Shown here in pieces: positions 1 through 6,593 of a DNA stretch of 7,304 nucleotides (position 1 is the first letter of the stretch; each line of letters starts with the position of its first letter). The DNA is from Candidatus Elarobacter sp. (GTDB lineage: Bacteria > Vulcanimicrobiota > Vulcanimicrobiia > Vulcanimicrobiales > Vulcanimicrobiaceae), in assembly GCA_030150085.1 (NCBI GenBank), contig JASLGJ010000490.1:1-7304 (forward strand), given 5' to 3'. Position numbers and translations under genes: made by a program. Below the pieces are notes generated by a model. The model worked only from the letters and a program-made list of their open reading frames with translations, had not been told where the DNA came from and did not search any database.

Positions 1-46
1 AGCGCGGCGGCCGCGGCGGCGCCGGCGAGGAACGAGCGGCGGTCGG

Positions 47-50
<4 letters not shown>
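1..50 (-). CDS. Start of a probable Tat-exported protein (cut by left edge)
   Basis: Only the first 16 codons are in the window. They read MTDRRSFLAGAAAAAA, followed by a partial codon. The GTG start at 50-48 overlaps the TGA stop of mqnD as GTGA, the same junction style used elsewhere in this run, so the gene is most likely the next member of the operon. The Arg-Arg pair followed by Ser-Phe-Leu and then an alanine-rich stretch looks like a twin-arginine (Tat) signal peptide, implying export of a folded and possibly cofactor-bearing protein. The mature protein lies outside the window, so no function can be given. A cytoplasmic protein with a chance RR pair is possible but less likely given the alanine-rich hydrophobic stretch right behind it. 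Confidence 0.6.
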
Positions 51-885
<835 letters not shown>

Positions 886-889
<4 letters not shown>

Positions 890-1509
890 GACTCCGCCAG
901 CAGAACGTCGAGCAGGGCATCGGTCGTTTCGGCCGCGGCGCGGGCCCCGGCCGCGAAGTTCCACTCGCTGCGCGCGCGGTCGCCGACCAGGTTCGACACG
1001 CCGCGGATCCCGATCGCCGGCACGCCGACCTGCTCGGCCGCGCGCAGCACCGCGAAGCCCTCCATCGACTCGACGTCGGGCCGGTAGCGCCGGGCCAGCA
1101 GGACGGCGCGCGCGTCGGTGCTGGTCACCGTCGCCGAGGTCACGCCGCGCCCGACGATGACCGGGATCAGGCCGTCGAGGAACGGCCGCAGCAGGTCGGG
1201 GTGGGCCTCGGCCGTGCGGGCCAGCGCCGCGCCCGCGGGGAGCGGGAACGCGCTGCCGTCCTCCAGGCCCAGGTCGGCGTACTCCTCGCGCGCCACGGCG
1301 ACCACGTCGCCGACCGTGCAGCGCTCGCGAAAGCCGCCCGCGATCCCGGCGTTGATCACGGCCCGGTAGCGGCGCGCGGCCAGCGCGCGGGCGGTCCCGT
1401 GCGCGGCCTCGACCGGGCCCACCCCGACCGCCACCACGTGCACGCCGTCGCGCGAGCGCAAGCCGCCCAGCTCCTGGGCGACCGCGCAGACGACCAGGAC
1501 CGGGTTCAG
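886..1509 (-). CDS. mqnB: Futalosine hydrolase MqnB (CTG start proposed)
   Basis: This nucleosidase cleaves futalosine to hypoxanthine and dehypoxanthinyl futalosine in menaquinone synthesis and belongs to the purine nucleoside phosphorylase/MTA-SAH nucleosidase superfamily. With the start used here it has 207 residues. Landmarks are the N-terminal strand VLVVCAVAQEL (4-14), VGVGPVEAA (28-36), the INAGIAGGF turn (52-60), GRGVTSATVTST (120-131), ESMEGFAVLRAAE (147-159) with the substrate-binding Met-Glu pair, and IRGVSNLVGDR plus SEW (168-183), which are more typical of futalosine hydrolase than of MTA/SAH nucleosidase. Start choice: no ATG, GTG or TTG lies near the expected N-terminus. A CTG at 1509-1507 sits directly before it and overlaps the preceding TGA stop as CTGA. 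The far-upstream ATG at 1665 reads out of frame through the DUF962 gene and is implausible. Function is secure; the start is inferred. Confidence 0.92.
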
Positions 1510-1913
1510 GACGGGCGCCGCCGCACCGCCAGGTGCGCGATCCAGAGCGGGCCGATCAGCAGGTGCGTGACGTTGGTCAAAAAGGCCGGGCGCTTGCCCT
1601 CGTACGCGTGGCCGACGAACTGCAGGATCCAGCCCAGGACGAACAGCGCCGCCGCGGCCTGCCACGGCACGAACGTGCCGAGCACGTAGAGCAGCAGCAG
1701 CCCGGCCAGCGCCGGGACGGCGGCGCGGTGCACGAGCCGCACGTAGTACACCATCACGGCCAGGGTGACGATCTGGGCCAGGTTCATCTGCGCCAGCGGA
1801 ACGTAGCGCAGCAGCGCCTCGAGCGAGAGCACGATCAGCGGGATGCCGATCTCGTGGCAGAGCCGGTTGCGCGGGTCGCGGTGGTAGGCCGCGTAGTCGT
1901 CGAAGAGCGTCAC
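1506..1913 (-). CDS. DUF962/Mpo1-like membrane protein
   Basis: This 135-residue protein has about four hydrophobic segments (near 22-38, 45-61, 64-82 and 86-101), so it is an integral membrane protein. The DUF962 signature is clear: YHRDPRNRLCHEIGIP (10-25) with His11 and His20, and GWILQFVGHAYEGKRPAF (94-111) with His102 and Glu105, followed by LLIGPLWIAHL. The characterised yeast member, Mpo1, is an iron-dependent dioxygenase that shortens 2-hydroxy fatty acids by alpha-oxidation. Whether this bacterial copy does the same is unknown; the conserved histidines make a metal site plausible. The GTG start at 1913 lies 1 base after the queE stop. A GAGGTGA stretch spanning the end of queE can act as ribosome binding site. 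Its own stop overlaps the proposed mqnB start. The 135-residue length is slightly shorter than the yeast protein, as expected for bacterial forms. Confidence 0.85.
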   Translation of the reverse strand: MTLFDDYAAYHRDPRNRLCHEIGIPLIVLSLEALLRYVPLAQMNLAQIVTLAVMVYYVRLVHRAAVPALAGLLLLYVLGTFVPWQAAAALFVLGWILQFVGHAYEGKRPAFLTNVTHLLIGPLWIAHLAVRRRPS

Positions 1914-1914
1914 G

Positions 1915-2490
1915 TCACCTCACGCCGATGAACTTGTGGGTCTGCAGCGAGAGCCGCAGGCGCCGCGGGTCGCGCAGCGCGGCCTCGACCGCGAGCGTCA
2001 CGTTCGACGGCTTGTTGCCCTCGGGCTGCAAGAACACGGGCGTGTCGGGCGGGAAGGCGGCCAGCCACTCGGCGGGGACGCGCCCGTCGACGATCAGCTT
2101 GGCCTCGTTCGCGCGCGCCGCCATGGCGGGCGCCAGGCGCTCCTTGGGCGAGACCGTCAGCCAGACGCCCTCGGGCAGCTCGGCCGGCACGGTGCCGTTG
2201 GACTCGATGTGGACCCGCCGCCCGTCGGCGCGCAGGGCGCCGATCAGGGCCGGCGTCCGGGCTTGCGCCAGCGGCTCGCCGCCGGTCAGGATCACCATCG
2301 GGCAGTCCCCGCCCGCGGCCCGCACCCGCGCCACGACCTCCTCGACCGAGGCCAGGAAGCGCAGCGCGTAGTCGGTGTCGCAGAACGAGCAGCTCAGGTT
2401 GCAGCCGGCGAGGCGGACGAAGACGGCCGGGGTGCCGGTCCACGTTCCCTCGCCCTGCACGCTGTAGAAGATCTCGGCGAGCTGGAGCAA
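1915..2490 (-). CDS. queE: 7-carboxy-7-deazaguanine synthase QueE (radical SAM)
   Basis: This 191-residue radical SAM enzyme converts 6-carboxytetrahydropterin to 7-carboxy-7-deazaguanine on the way to preQ0 and queuosine. Visible landmarks are EIFYSVQGEGTWTGTPAVF (6-24), the QueE-type cluster motif with Cys30, Cys34 and Cys37 (CX3CX2C) that binds the 4Fe-4S cluster, the SAM-contacting TGGEP (69-73), HIESNGT (95-101), SPKE (115-118), FLQPEGNKPSN, and the closing SLQTHKFIG. These cover the whole family from end to end, so the gene looks intact. The start is TTG at 2490-2488. It is supported by the perfect AAGGAG at 2500-2495 (spacing 4) and by the usual family N-terminus MLQ-AEIFYS. It acts directly after QueD, whose gene lies two genes upstream. 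QueC, the next enzyme, is not in this window. Confidence 0.95.
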   Translation of the reverse strand: MLQLAEIFYSVQGEGTWTGTPAVFVRLAGCNLSCSFCDTDYALRFLASVEEVVARVRAAGGDCPMVILTGGEPLAQARTPALIGALRADGRRVHIESNGTVPAELPEGVWLTVSPKERLAPAMAARANEAKLIVDGRVPAEWLAAFPPDTPVFLQPEGNKPSNVTLAVEAALRDPRRLRLSLQTHKFIGVR

Positions 2491-2494
2491 GCGT

Positions 2495-2500
2495 CTCCTT
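2495..2500 (-). promoter_or_regulatory. Shine-Dalgarno site deciding the TTG start of queE
   Basis: AAGGAG reads on the minus strand four bases before the TTG at 2490. It lies in the 12-base gap between the glycine-zipper gene stop and queE. It is among the best ribosome binding sites in the window and fixes the rare TTG as the queE start. Confidence 0.75.
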
Positions 2501-2502
2501 CG

Positions 2503-3057
2503 TTACTTACCGTAGGCCTGGCGGCGGGCCTGGAGCACCTGCACGGTGACGACGGCGTTCTGCGGGATCGTGACGGCCTGCTTGGCGTTCTTGGCATACA
2601 GGTAACCGCCCGCCGCGCCGGCCAGGCCGCCGACGTTGGTGCCCAGCTTCTTGCCGATGATGTTGCCGATGATCATGCCGGCGACCGCGCCGCCCGCCTC
2701 GTTGAGGGTGTTGTTCTTGGTGTTCTCCTGGACTTGCACCGCGCGGCCGTCGAGCGCGTACGAGCTGCCCGAGGGGGTGTGGAGCTTGTCGAAGGCGAGC
2801 TGGATGCCGCCCGCGCGGCCCTGGCTGGCCGGGGTCACCGCCGCGACGTGGCCGTAGATGATGGCGTCGTGGATGTTGTTGTCCTGCGAGTGGACGTTGT
2901 GCATGGTGAAGCGCTGCCCGACCTGAGCGCCGTTGGAGCTGAGGTTCTGGTCCATGGTACCGACCAGGTTGGTGCCGGGCCCCACGGCGGCCGAGGCCGC
3001 GAGCGGGGTGAGGGCGAGCGCCGCGGCTGCGGCGAGCGGTGCGATCGTGCGGAACAT
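2503..3057 (-). CDS. Secreted glycine-zipper protein of unknown function
   Basis: This 184-residue protein has a Sec signal peptide: Arg3, a hydrophobic alanine/leucine core, and a likely signal peptidase I cut after Ala21-Ser22-Ala23. A predicted beta-rich part follows (about 29-112). It opens with LVGTMDQNLSSNGAQVGQRF, the 'sequestered or outer-envelope protein with tunable exposure' style of sequence often found in exported glycine-zipper proteins. Residues 121-151 then form a glycine zipper with GxxxG-like spacing (GGAVAG, IIGNIIGKK, GGLAGAAGG), which may insert in or pack against membrane. A short strand near 161-175 and a basic tail (RRQAYGK) end the protein. No catalytic motif or lipobox is visible. 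The ATG at 3057 has AAGGAG 11 bases upstream. It sits between queD and queE, two genes of one pathway, although nothing in it suggests deazaguanine chemistry. I cannot name a function; an envelope role is inferred. Confidence 0.85.
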   Translation of the reverse strand: MFRTIAPLAAAAALALTPLAASAAVGPGTNLVGTMDQNLSSNGAQVGQRFTMHNVHSQDNNIHDAIIYGHVAAVTPASQGRAGGIQLAFDKLHTPSGSSYALDGRAVQVQENTKNNTLNEAGGAVAGMIIGNIIGKKLGTNVGGLAGAAGGYLYAKNAKQAVTIPQNAVVTVQVLQARRQAYGK

Positions 3058-3068
3058 GCTGGTTGGAA

Positions 3069-3074
3069 CTCCTT
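3069..3074 (-). promoter_or_regulatory. Shine-Dalgarno site of the glycine-zipper gene
   Basis: AAGGAG on the minus strand lies 11 bases before the ATG at 3057, within the 42-base gap (3058-3099) after the queD stop. The spacing is slightly long but usable. I see no clear promoter boxes or terminator in the rest of that gap. Confidence 0.6.
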
Positions 3075-3099
3075 GCTTGTTGCTGGCGTCTCCGGTCCC

Positions 3100-3477
3100 T
3101 TACCCGAGCTGGGCCAGAGGATCGTCCTTTCTGATAACGGCACAAGCCGTCGGAGTCTCCCACAGCACCAGCTCGTGCAGCGCCGGAAGCTCGGGCGCGA
3201 GGCGCTCCCAGATCCAGGCCAGGAGCAGTTCCGCGGTCGGGTTCGCGATCAGCTCGTTGAGCGAGCGGTGGTCGAGCTGGCTGACGACCGCTCCCTTGAC
3301 CACCCGCGAGACGACCTCGAAGTCCTCGACCATGCCGGCCGCGGGGCCGGCCGCTTGGAGCGGGCCCGCGAGCGCGACCTCCAGGCGGTACGAGTGCCCG
3401 TGCAGGCGCGCGCACTTGCCGGGGTGGTGCGGCAGCACGTGGGCGGCCTCGAAGGTGAAGGACTTCTTGATGAGCAC
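3100..3477 (-). CDS. queD: 6-carboxytetrahydropterin synthase QueD
   Basis: This 125-residue, full-length member of the PTPS/QueD fold converts 7,8-dihydroneopterin triphosphate to 6-carboxytetrahydropterin, the step before QueE. The zinc ligands are visible as His13 in FTFEAAHVL (7-15) and His26 and His28 in RLHGHSYRLEV (24-34). The catalytic Cys22 lies in GKCARLHGH (20-28). Other landmarks are MVEDFEVV (49-56), the catalytic pair Asp69-His70 in QLDHRSLNEL (67-76), NPTAE (79-83), and the substrate-anchoring Glu107 in WETPTACAVI (106-115). The Cys plus LHGHSY pattern fits QueD better than eukaryotic-type 6-pyruvoyltetrahydropterin synthase. The GTG at 3477 is the only sensible start, because the first beta strand follows directly. 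No good Shine-Dalgarno site precedes it. It appears to be the first gene of the minus-strand operon, starting only 17 bases from the divergent DUF4438 gene. Confidence 0.94.
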   Translation of the reverse strand: MLIKKSFTFEAAHVLPHHPGKCARLHGHSYRLEVALAGPLQAAGPAAGMVEDFEVVSRVVKGAVVSQLDHRSLNELIANPTAELLLAWIWERLAPELPALHELVLWETPTACAVIRKDDPLAQLG

Positions 3478-3494
3478 GGCCCAGGGTCTTCGCC
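3478..3494. promoter_or_regulatory. 17-base divergent start-to-start spacer
   Basis: This short stretch separates the GTG of queD (minus) from the GTG of the DUF4438 gene (plus). It carries AGGG at 3483-3486, 8 bases before the plus-strand GTG, a modest ribosome binding site. It is too short for two conventional promoters, so any promoter must lie inside the neighbouring coding sequence, or the transcripts have almost no leader. I see no convincing -10/-35 pair. Confidence 0.4.
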
Positions 3495-4364
3495 GTGACC
3501 ACCAACCGGCACCGCCTCGTCGCGCAGATCGTCAACGGCCAAGCCGCGCCGCCGCTCCTGGCCTCGGCGCTCTACGACGTCGGCCACGACGGGGTGGCGC
3601 GGATCGTTCCCTCGGTCGGCGGGATCACCCTCAACGTGCGGGTCGGCGACTCGGCGTTCTTCTTCGAGGGCGACCACGTCGAGCCGGGCCTGAGCGCCAA
3701 GCACCCCGACGAGAAGGCCAACGCCGCGCTCAACGTGTTCGCCTGCATCGGCAACCCGGCCACGGTCACCAGCGGCGCGGCCCAGGGTGCGCGCGGGGTG
3801 GTGACCGGCAAGCACGGCGGGGTCGAGCACGTGATCGTCGACTTCGCGCCCGAGGTGCTGGAGCGGATGAACCTCGGCGACGACATCGCGGTGCGCGCCT
3901 GCGGCCTGGGCCTGGCGCTCGAGGACGCGGGCGACGTGAAGATCTTCAACTGCGATCCCGACCTGTTCGAGCGGCTCGGCCTGGCGCGCAAGCCCGGCCC
4001 GGAACCGGCGTTCACGGTGCCGGTCGCCAAGCGCGTGCCGGCCCGCGTGATGGGCTCGGGCCTGGGCCGCCAGACGGTCGTGCGCGGCGACTACGACATC
4101 CAGTGCTTCGACCCGCCCACCGTCGCGGAGTACGGCCTGGACGGCCTGCGCCTGGGCGACGTGGTGGCGATCGTCGACGCCGACAACTCGTTCGGGCGCA
4201 TCTACCGCACCGGCGCGGTGACGGTCGGCGTCGTCTCGCACGGCTCGTCCTTCATCTCCGGCCACGGCCCGGGCGTGACCACGCTCCTCACCAGCGCGAG
4301 CGGCGCCTTGGAGCCGGTCCTCGACGAGCGCGCCAACCTGGCGACGATCCTGGGCCTGCGGTGA
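3495..4364 (+). CDS. DUF4438 family protein
   Basis: This 289-residue soluble protein matches my recollection of the DUF4438 family (Thermotoga TM1086-like), whose function is not established. No signal peptide or membrane segment is visible. Distinct stretches are VGGITLNVRVGD (41-52), GDHVEPGLS (59-67), NVFACIGNPATVTSGAAQG (80-98), ARGVVTGKHGG (99-109), a middle VMGSGLGRQTVV stretch, DADNSFGRIYRTGAVTVGVVSH, and GHGPGVTTLL (256-265). The many glycine turns and short valine-rich strands suggest a beta-rich fold. Repeated conserved-looking His and Asp residues could form a ligand or metal site, but this is speculation. The GTG at 3495 has AGGG 8 bases upstream. The stop overlaps the GrpB start as GTGA, so the two proteins are probably co-translated. 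The family assignment is by memory of motifs and should be confirmed with a profile search. Confidence 0.8.
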   Translation: MTTNRHRLVAQIVNGQAAPPLLASALYDVGHDGVARIVPSVGGITLNVRVGDSAFFFEGDHVEPGLSAKHPDEKANAALNVFACIGNPATVTSGAAQGARGVVTGKHGGVEHVIVDFAPEVLERMNLGDDIAVRACGLGLALEDAGDVKIFNCDPDLFERLGLARKPGPEPAFTVPVAKRVPARVMGSGLGRQTVVRGDYDIQCFDPPTVAEYGLDGLRLGDVVAIVDADNSFGRIYRTGAVTVGVVSHGSSFISGHGPGVTTLLTSASGALEPVLDERANLATILGLR

Positions 4365-4933
4365 ACGACCCGCGCGCCGACCCGATCTCGCCCGAGCAGC
4401 GGGCCGAGCCGGTCGTCGTGGTGCCGTACGATCCGACCTGGCCGGAAGCGTCCGCGCGCGTGCGCACCCGGGTCGCGGGCGTACTGGGCGACCTGGCGGT
4501 CGGGATCGAGCACGTCGGGAGCACCGCGGTCCCCGGGCTTGACGCGAAGCCCATCATCGACGTCGACGTGGTCGTGCGCCCGGAGCAAGACCTCACCGAA
4601 GTCGTGGAACGCCTGGCGACGCTGGGCTATCAGCACCTGGGCGACCTGGGCATCATCGGGCGCGAGGCGTTCCGCGCGCCGGCGGGCGACGATCTGCCGC
4701 GCCACCACCTCTACGTCTGTCCGGCCGGCAGCCCGGTGCTCAACGCGCACCTGATCCTGCGCGACGAGCTGCGCGCCGATCCCGCGCTGGCGGCCGAGTA
4801 CGGCGCGCTCAAGCGCGAGTTGGCCGAGCGCTACCGCGACGACCGCGACGCCTACGCCGAGGGCAAGACCCGCTTCATCACCGGCATCCTGCTGCGCGCC
4901 CGCGACGGCGACCAGCGCGCGCGCAAGCGCTGA
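4361..4933 (+). CDS. GrpB/UPF0157 family protein, nucleotidyltransferase fold
   Basis: This 190-residue protein belongs to the GrpB (UPF0157) family, a branch of the nucleotidyltransferase superfamily whose substrate is mostly unknown; one recorded relative is fused to dephospho-CoA kinase in some actinobacteria. Landmarks are VPYDPTWP (21-28), IEHVGSTAVPGLDAKPIIDV (49-68) with the Gly-Ser of the fold at 53-54 and candidate metal-binding Asp67 and Asp69, LGYQHLGDLGIIGREAFR (88-105), RHHLYVC (114-120), then the conserved RDELRADPALAAEYGALK segment and a C-terminal EGKTRFI. All main family blocks are present, so it looks complete. The reading frame stays open far upstream to 2933, but the GTG at 4361 is chosen because it overlaps the DUF4438 stop as GTGA and gives a normal family length. 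It is not the nucleotide exchange factor GrpE, despite the similar name. Confidence 0.9.
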   Translation: MNDPRADPISPEQRAEPVVVVPYDPTWPEASARVRTRVAGVLGDLAVGIEHVGSTAVPGLDAKPIIDVDVVVRPEQDLTEVVERLATLGYQHLGDLGIIGREAFRAPAGDDLPRHHLYVCPAGSPVLNAHLILRDELRADPALAAEYGALKRELAERYRDDRDAYAEGKTRFITGILLRARDGDQRARKR

Positions 4934-4970
4934 CGAGCGCGCTGACGCCGGCCGCGCTGGTGCGCGTGCG
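4934..4970. other. Convergent intergenic gap without a clear terminator
   Basis: This 37-base gap lies between the converging GrpB and aspartic protease genes. A 9-base inverted repeat (ACCAGCGCG at 4911-4919 with CGCGCTGGT at 4953-4961) spans the end of GrpB and the gap. There is no T-run on either strand, so this is not a textbook intrinsic terminator. In such GC-rich DNA the repeat may be chance. Confidence 0.35.
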
Positions 4971-6593
4971 CTAGCGGCGGCCGGGCTTCGGCGCGGGCGA
5001 GGGCGGCTGGGTGCGGCGCACGTAGACCGCGTTGGTGCGGTAGTCGAACCACAGCTCGTAGGTGCGCAGGAGGTCGCTGCCGATCACGCCGTCGACGTCC
5101 TCGCTGCCGAGGTCGGCGCTGGAGACGTCGACGGTGGCGTCGCGGGTCCAGATGTTGCCCAGCTCGAGCGCCGGGACGCGGGTGGTCTCGGCGCTGGCGT
5201 AGCCGCCCATGCCGCGAAAGTGCTGAATGCTCGCGACCCGGTCGGGCGAGAAGTCCGCTCGGTCGGCGAACGCGCTCTCGAACAGGGTGCGGTTGGCGCC
5301 GGTGTCGAGCACGACGCGCGCGACCGCGCTCCCGGCGTGCACGTGGACCGCGGCCGTCTTGTCGTCCAGGCTCAGGCCGAGCGCGGTCGTGTCGAGCGGG
5401 GCGCGGAAATGCTCGGGCGAGATCGCCTCCACCAGGCCGCGCTCGAAGTCGAAGTGCACCACGGCGTCGGCGAAGAAATCGAAGCCCAGCAGGCCCGCGA
5501 TGCGCGTGCGCTCGTCGGGGTGGAACGGCACCGTCACGACCCGCGCCACGACGTTGCGCATCTTGAGCGGGCCGACGCCGAGCTGCGGCACGATCGTGCT
5601 CGACTCGGGAAACGCGCCCAGCGTCGCGCCGACCCGGTTGCCGTAGCGCTCGAGGTTCTGCTGGTCGACGACGGCGGGATCGACCACGATTCCCGCCGCG
5701 CCGGAGTCGAGCAGGAAGTCGTACGCGCCGCGCCCGACCGCGACCCGCACCACCGCCAGGCCGTTGACGAAGCGCACCGGCAGCTTGATCGCCGCGGGCT
5801 TGTCGGGAAAGTCGAGCAGCCTGCGGCTGGGCGGCATCTCGACGTCGCGCTGATCGGGCGTGGTGTCGAAGCTGCGCCCGATCAGGGTCTGCTCGCGCTC
5901 GTTGCCCAGCGAGTCGGTCTGGCGCACGCGCGAGGGCTCGGGCAGGCCGTCGACCAGATGGAAGTCGTCGTAGGTGGTGACGTAGCGGCGGTGGCGCTCG
6001 ACCCGCTCGCGCCGCACGACGTTGCCGCTGCGCTTGTCGACGAAGTACCAGGCGTGCCGCCCGCCGGGCGGGTTGACCTCGACCACGTAGGCGTTGAGCG
6101 GCACCGACTCGCCGACCAGCTTCACGTCGCGCTCGTCGGCCGAGTCGCGCAGCGCGCGCTCGTCGAGCAGGTCGTGCTGCTCGTGCACGCCGGGATAGGT
6201 GAACACGATCCCGTTGCGGTTCTGCTCCCAGTGCGCGCCCCGCAGCACCCCGCGCTCGTAGGAGAGCGGGCCGAGCTGGGTGACGGTGCGCTCGTCGTGC
6301 CCGATGCGGTTCACCCGGAAGGTGCCGCTGGTGCCGTCCTGGAGCAGCCGCCAGCTCTCCATCACGGTCACGGCCCGGTTGAGCTCGCGCGGGTGGGCGC
6401 GCTCGTAGAGCGCGCGCACGTGGACCAGGGTCGAGCTGGAGCGGATCAGCCCGCCCGGCTCGTCGTCCAGCGCCGCGCCCACCGGCGCGGCCGAGAGAAC
6501 GAGCGTTACGAACAGACTAGCGATAGGGCCTGCGGCCGTGGGCGGCTTGGGCGAAGCCCAAACGCGACGGATTCGGCCGCAGGCCGAATCCAC
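4971..6593 (-). CDS. Secreted protein with tandem retropepsin-type aspartic protease domains
   Basis: With the GTG start at 6593 this protein has 540 residues. An N-terminal basic stretch (Arg7, Arg9, Arg10, Lys16) precedes a hydrophobic core (about 24-37) and a likely cut near Gly39-Ala40-Ala41, so it is probably exported. Residues 45-255 form a beta-rich region with a YVVEV/WYFVDKRSGNVVRRE pattern, like LolA/LolB-type periplasmic folds (inference only). Two aspartic protease domains follow. Domain 1 has FLLDSGAAG (Asp296) and IAGLLGFDFF (365-374). Domain 2 has VVLDTGANRTL (Asp430) and, near the C-terminus, VDGVIGSDLL. Each therefore carries both the D-S/T-G motif and the hydrophobic-Gly motif expected in retropepsin-like folds. 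The two could pair within one chain as pepsin lobes do. The protein ends in a Pro/Lys/Arg tail. The GTG shares one base with the E2 stop (TAGTG). A CTG at 6515, just before the hydrophobic core, is an alternative start. Confidence 0.82.
   Translation of the reverse strand: MDSACGRIRRVWASPKPPTAAGPIASLFVTLVLSAAPVGAALDDEPGGLIRSSSTLVHVRALYERAHPRELNRAVTVMESWRLLQDGTSGTFRVNRIGHDERTVTQLGPLSYERGVLRGAHWEQNRNGIVFTYPGVHEQHDLLDERALRDSADERDVKLVGESVPLNAYVVEVNPPGGRHAWYFVDKRSGNVVRRERVERHRRYVTTYDDFHLVDGLPEPSRVRQTDSLGNEREQTLIGRSFDTTPDQRDVEMPPSRRLLDFPDKPAAIKLPVRFVNGLAVVRVAVGRGAYDFLLDSGAAGIVVDPAVVDQQNLERYGNRVGATLGAFPESSTIVPQLGVGPLKMRNVVARVVTVPFHPDERTRIAGLLGFDFFADAVVHFDFERGLVEAISPEHFRAPLDTTALGLSLDDKTAAVHVHAGSAVARVVLDTGANRTLFESAFADRADFSPDRVASIQHFRGMGGYASAETTRVPALELGNIWTRDATVDVSSADLGSEDVDGVIGSDLLRTYELWFDYRTNAVYVRRTQPPSPAPKPGRR
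6527..6585. repeat. 11-base inverted repeat pair flanking a small hairpin
   Basis: GGCCTGCGGCC at 6527-6537 has its exact reverse complement GGCCGCAGGCC at 6575-6585, with a 37-base spacer. The spacer contains a perfect 6-bp hairpin with a 3-base loop: TTGGGC 6547-6552, loop GAA, GCCCAA 6556-6561. The right arm is shared with the 6569-6591 palindrome, so the two long structures exclude each other. It falls in the N-terminal codons assigned to the protease. Confidence 0.8.
6569..6591. repeat. Perfect 10-bp palindrome at the E2/protease junction
   Basis: GGATTCGGCC at 6569-6578 and GGCCGAATCC at 6582-6591 are exact reverse complements separated by only 3 bases. It begins within the GTG start codon of the protease and 1 base after the E2 stop codon ends on the minus strand. 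No T-run follows, so a simple intrinsic terminator is not supported. A REP-like palindromic element or an RNA hairpin that tunes protease translation is possible. Confidence 0.85.

Noticed and set aside
1936..3498. A 520-codon plus-strand open frame opposite the queD-queE region
   Set aside because: It has Arg/Gly/Val/His-rich low-complexity translation typical of antisense frames in GC-rich DNA and overlaps genes with clear family motifs.
3478..3560. A preQ1 or preQ0 riboswitch ahead of queD
   Set aside because: There is no untranslated leader of sufficient length; the region upstream is the coding start of the divergent DUF4438 gene.
2933..4360. A long N-terminal extension of the GrpB frame
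   Set aside because: It runs antisense to queD and out of frame through DUF4438; the extension is arginine-rich with no domain, and the GTG at 4361 gives normal family length and coupling.
4911..4961. Bidirectional terminator between GrpB and the protease
   Set aside because: The 9-base inverted repeat has a 33-base loop and no T-tract on either strand; in this base composition it may be chance.
6569..6591. Intrinsic terminator after the E2 gene
   Set aside because: The stem is strong but no T-run follows on the minus strand and the next gene starts inside it.
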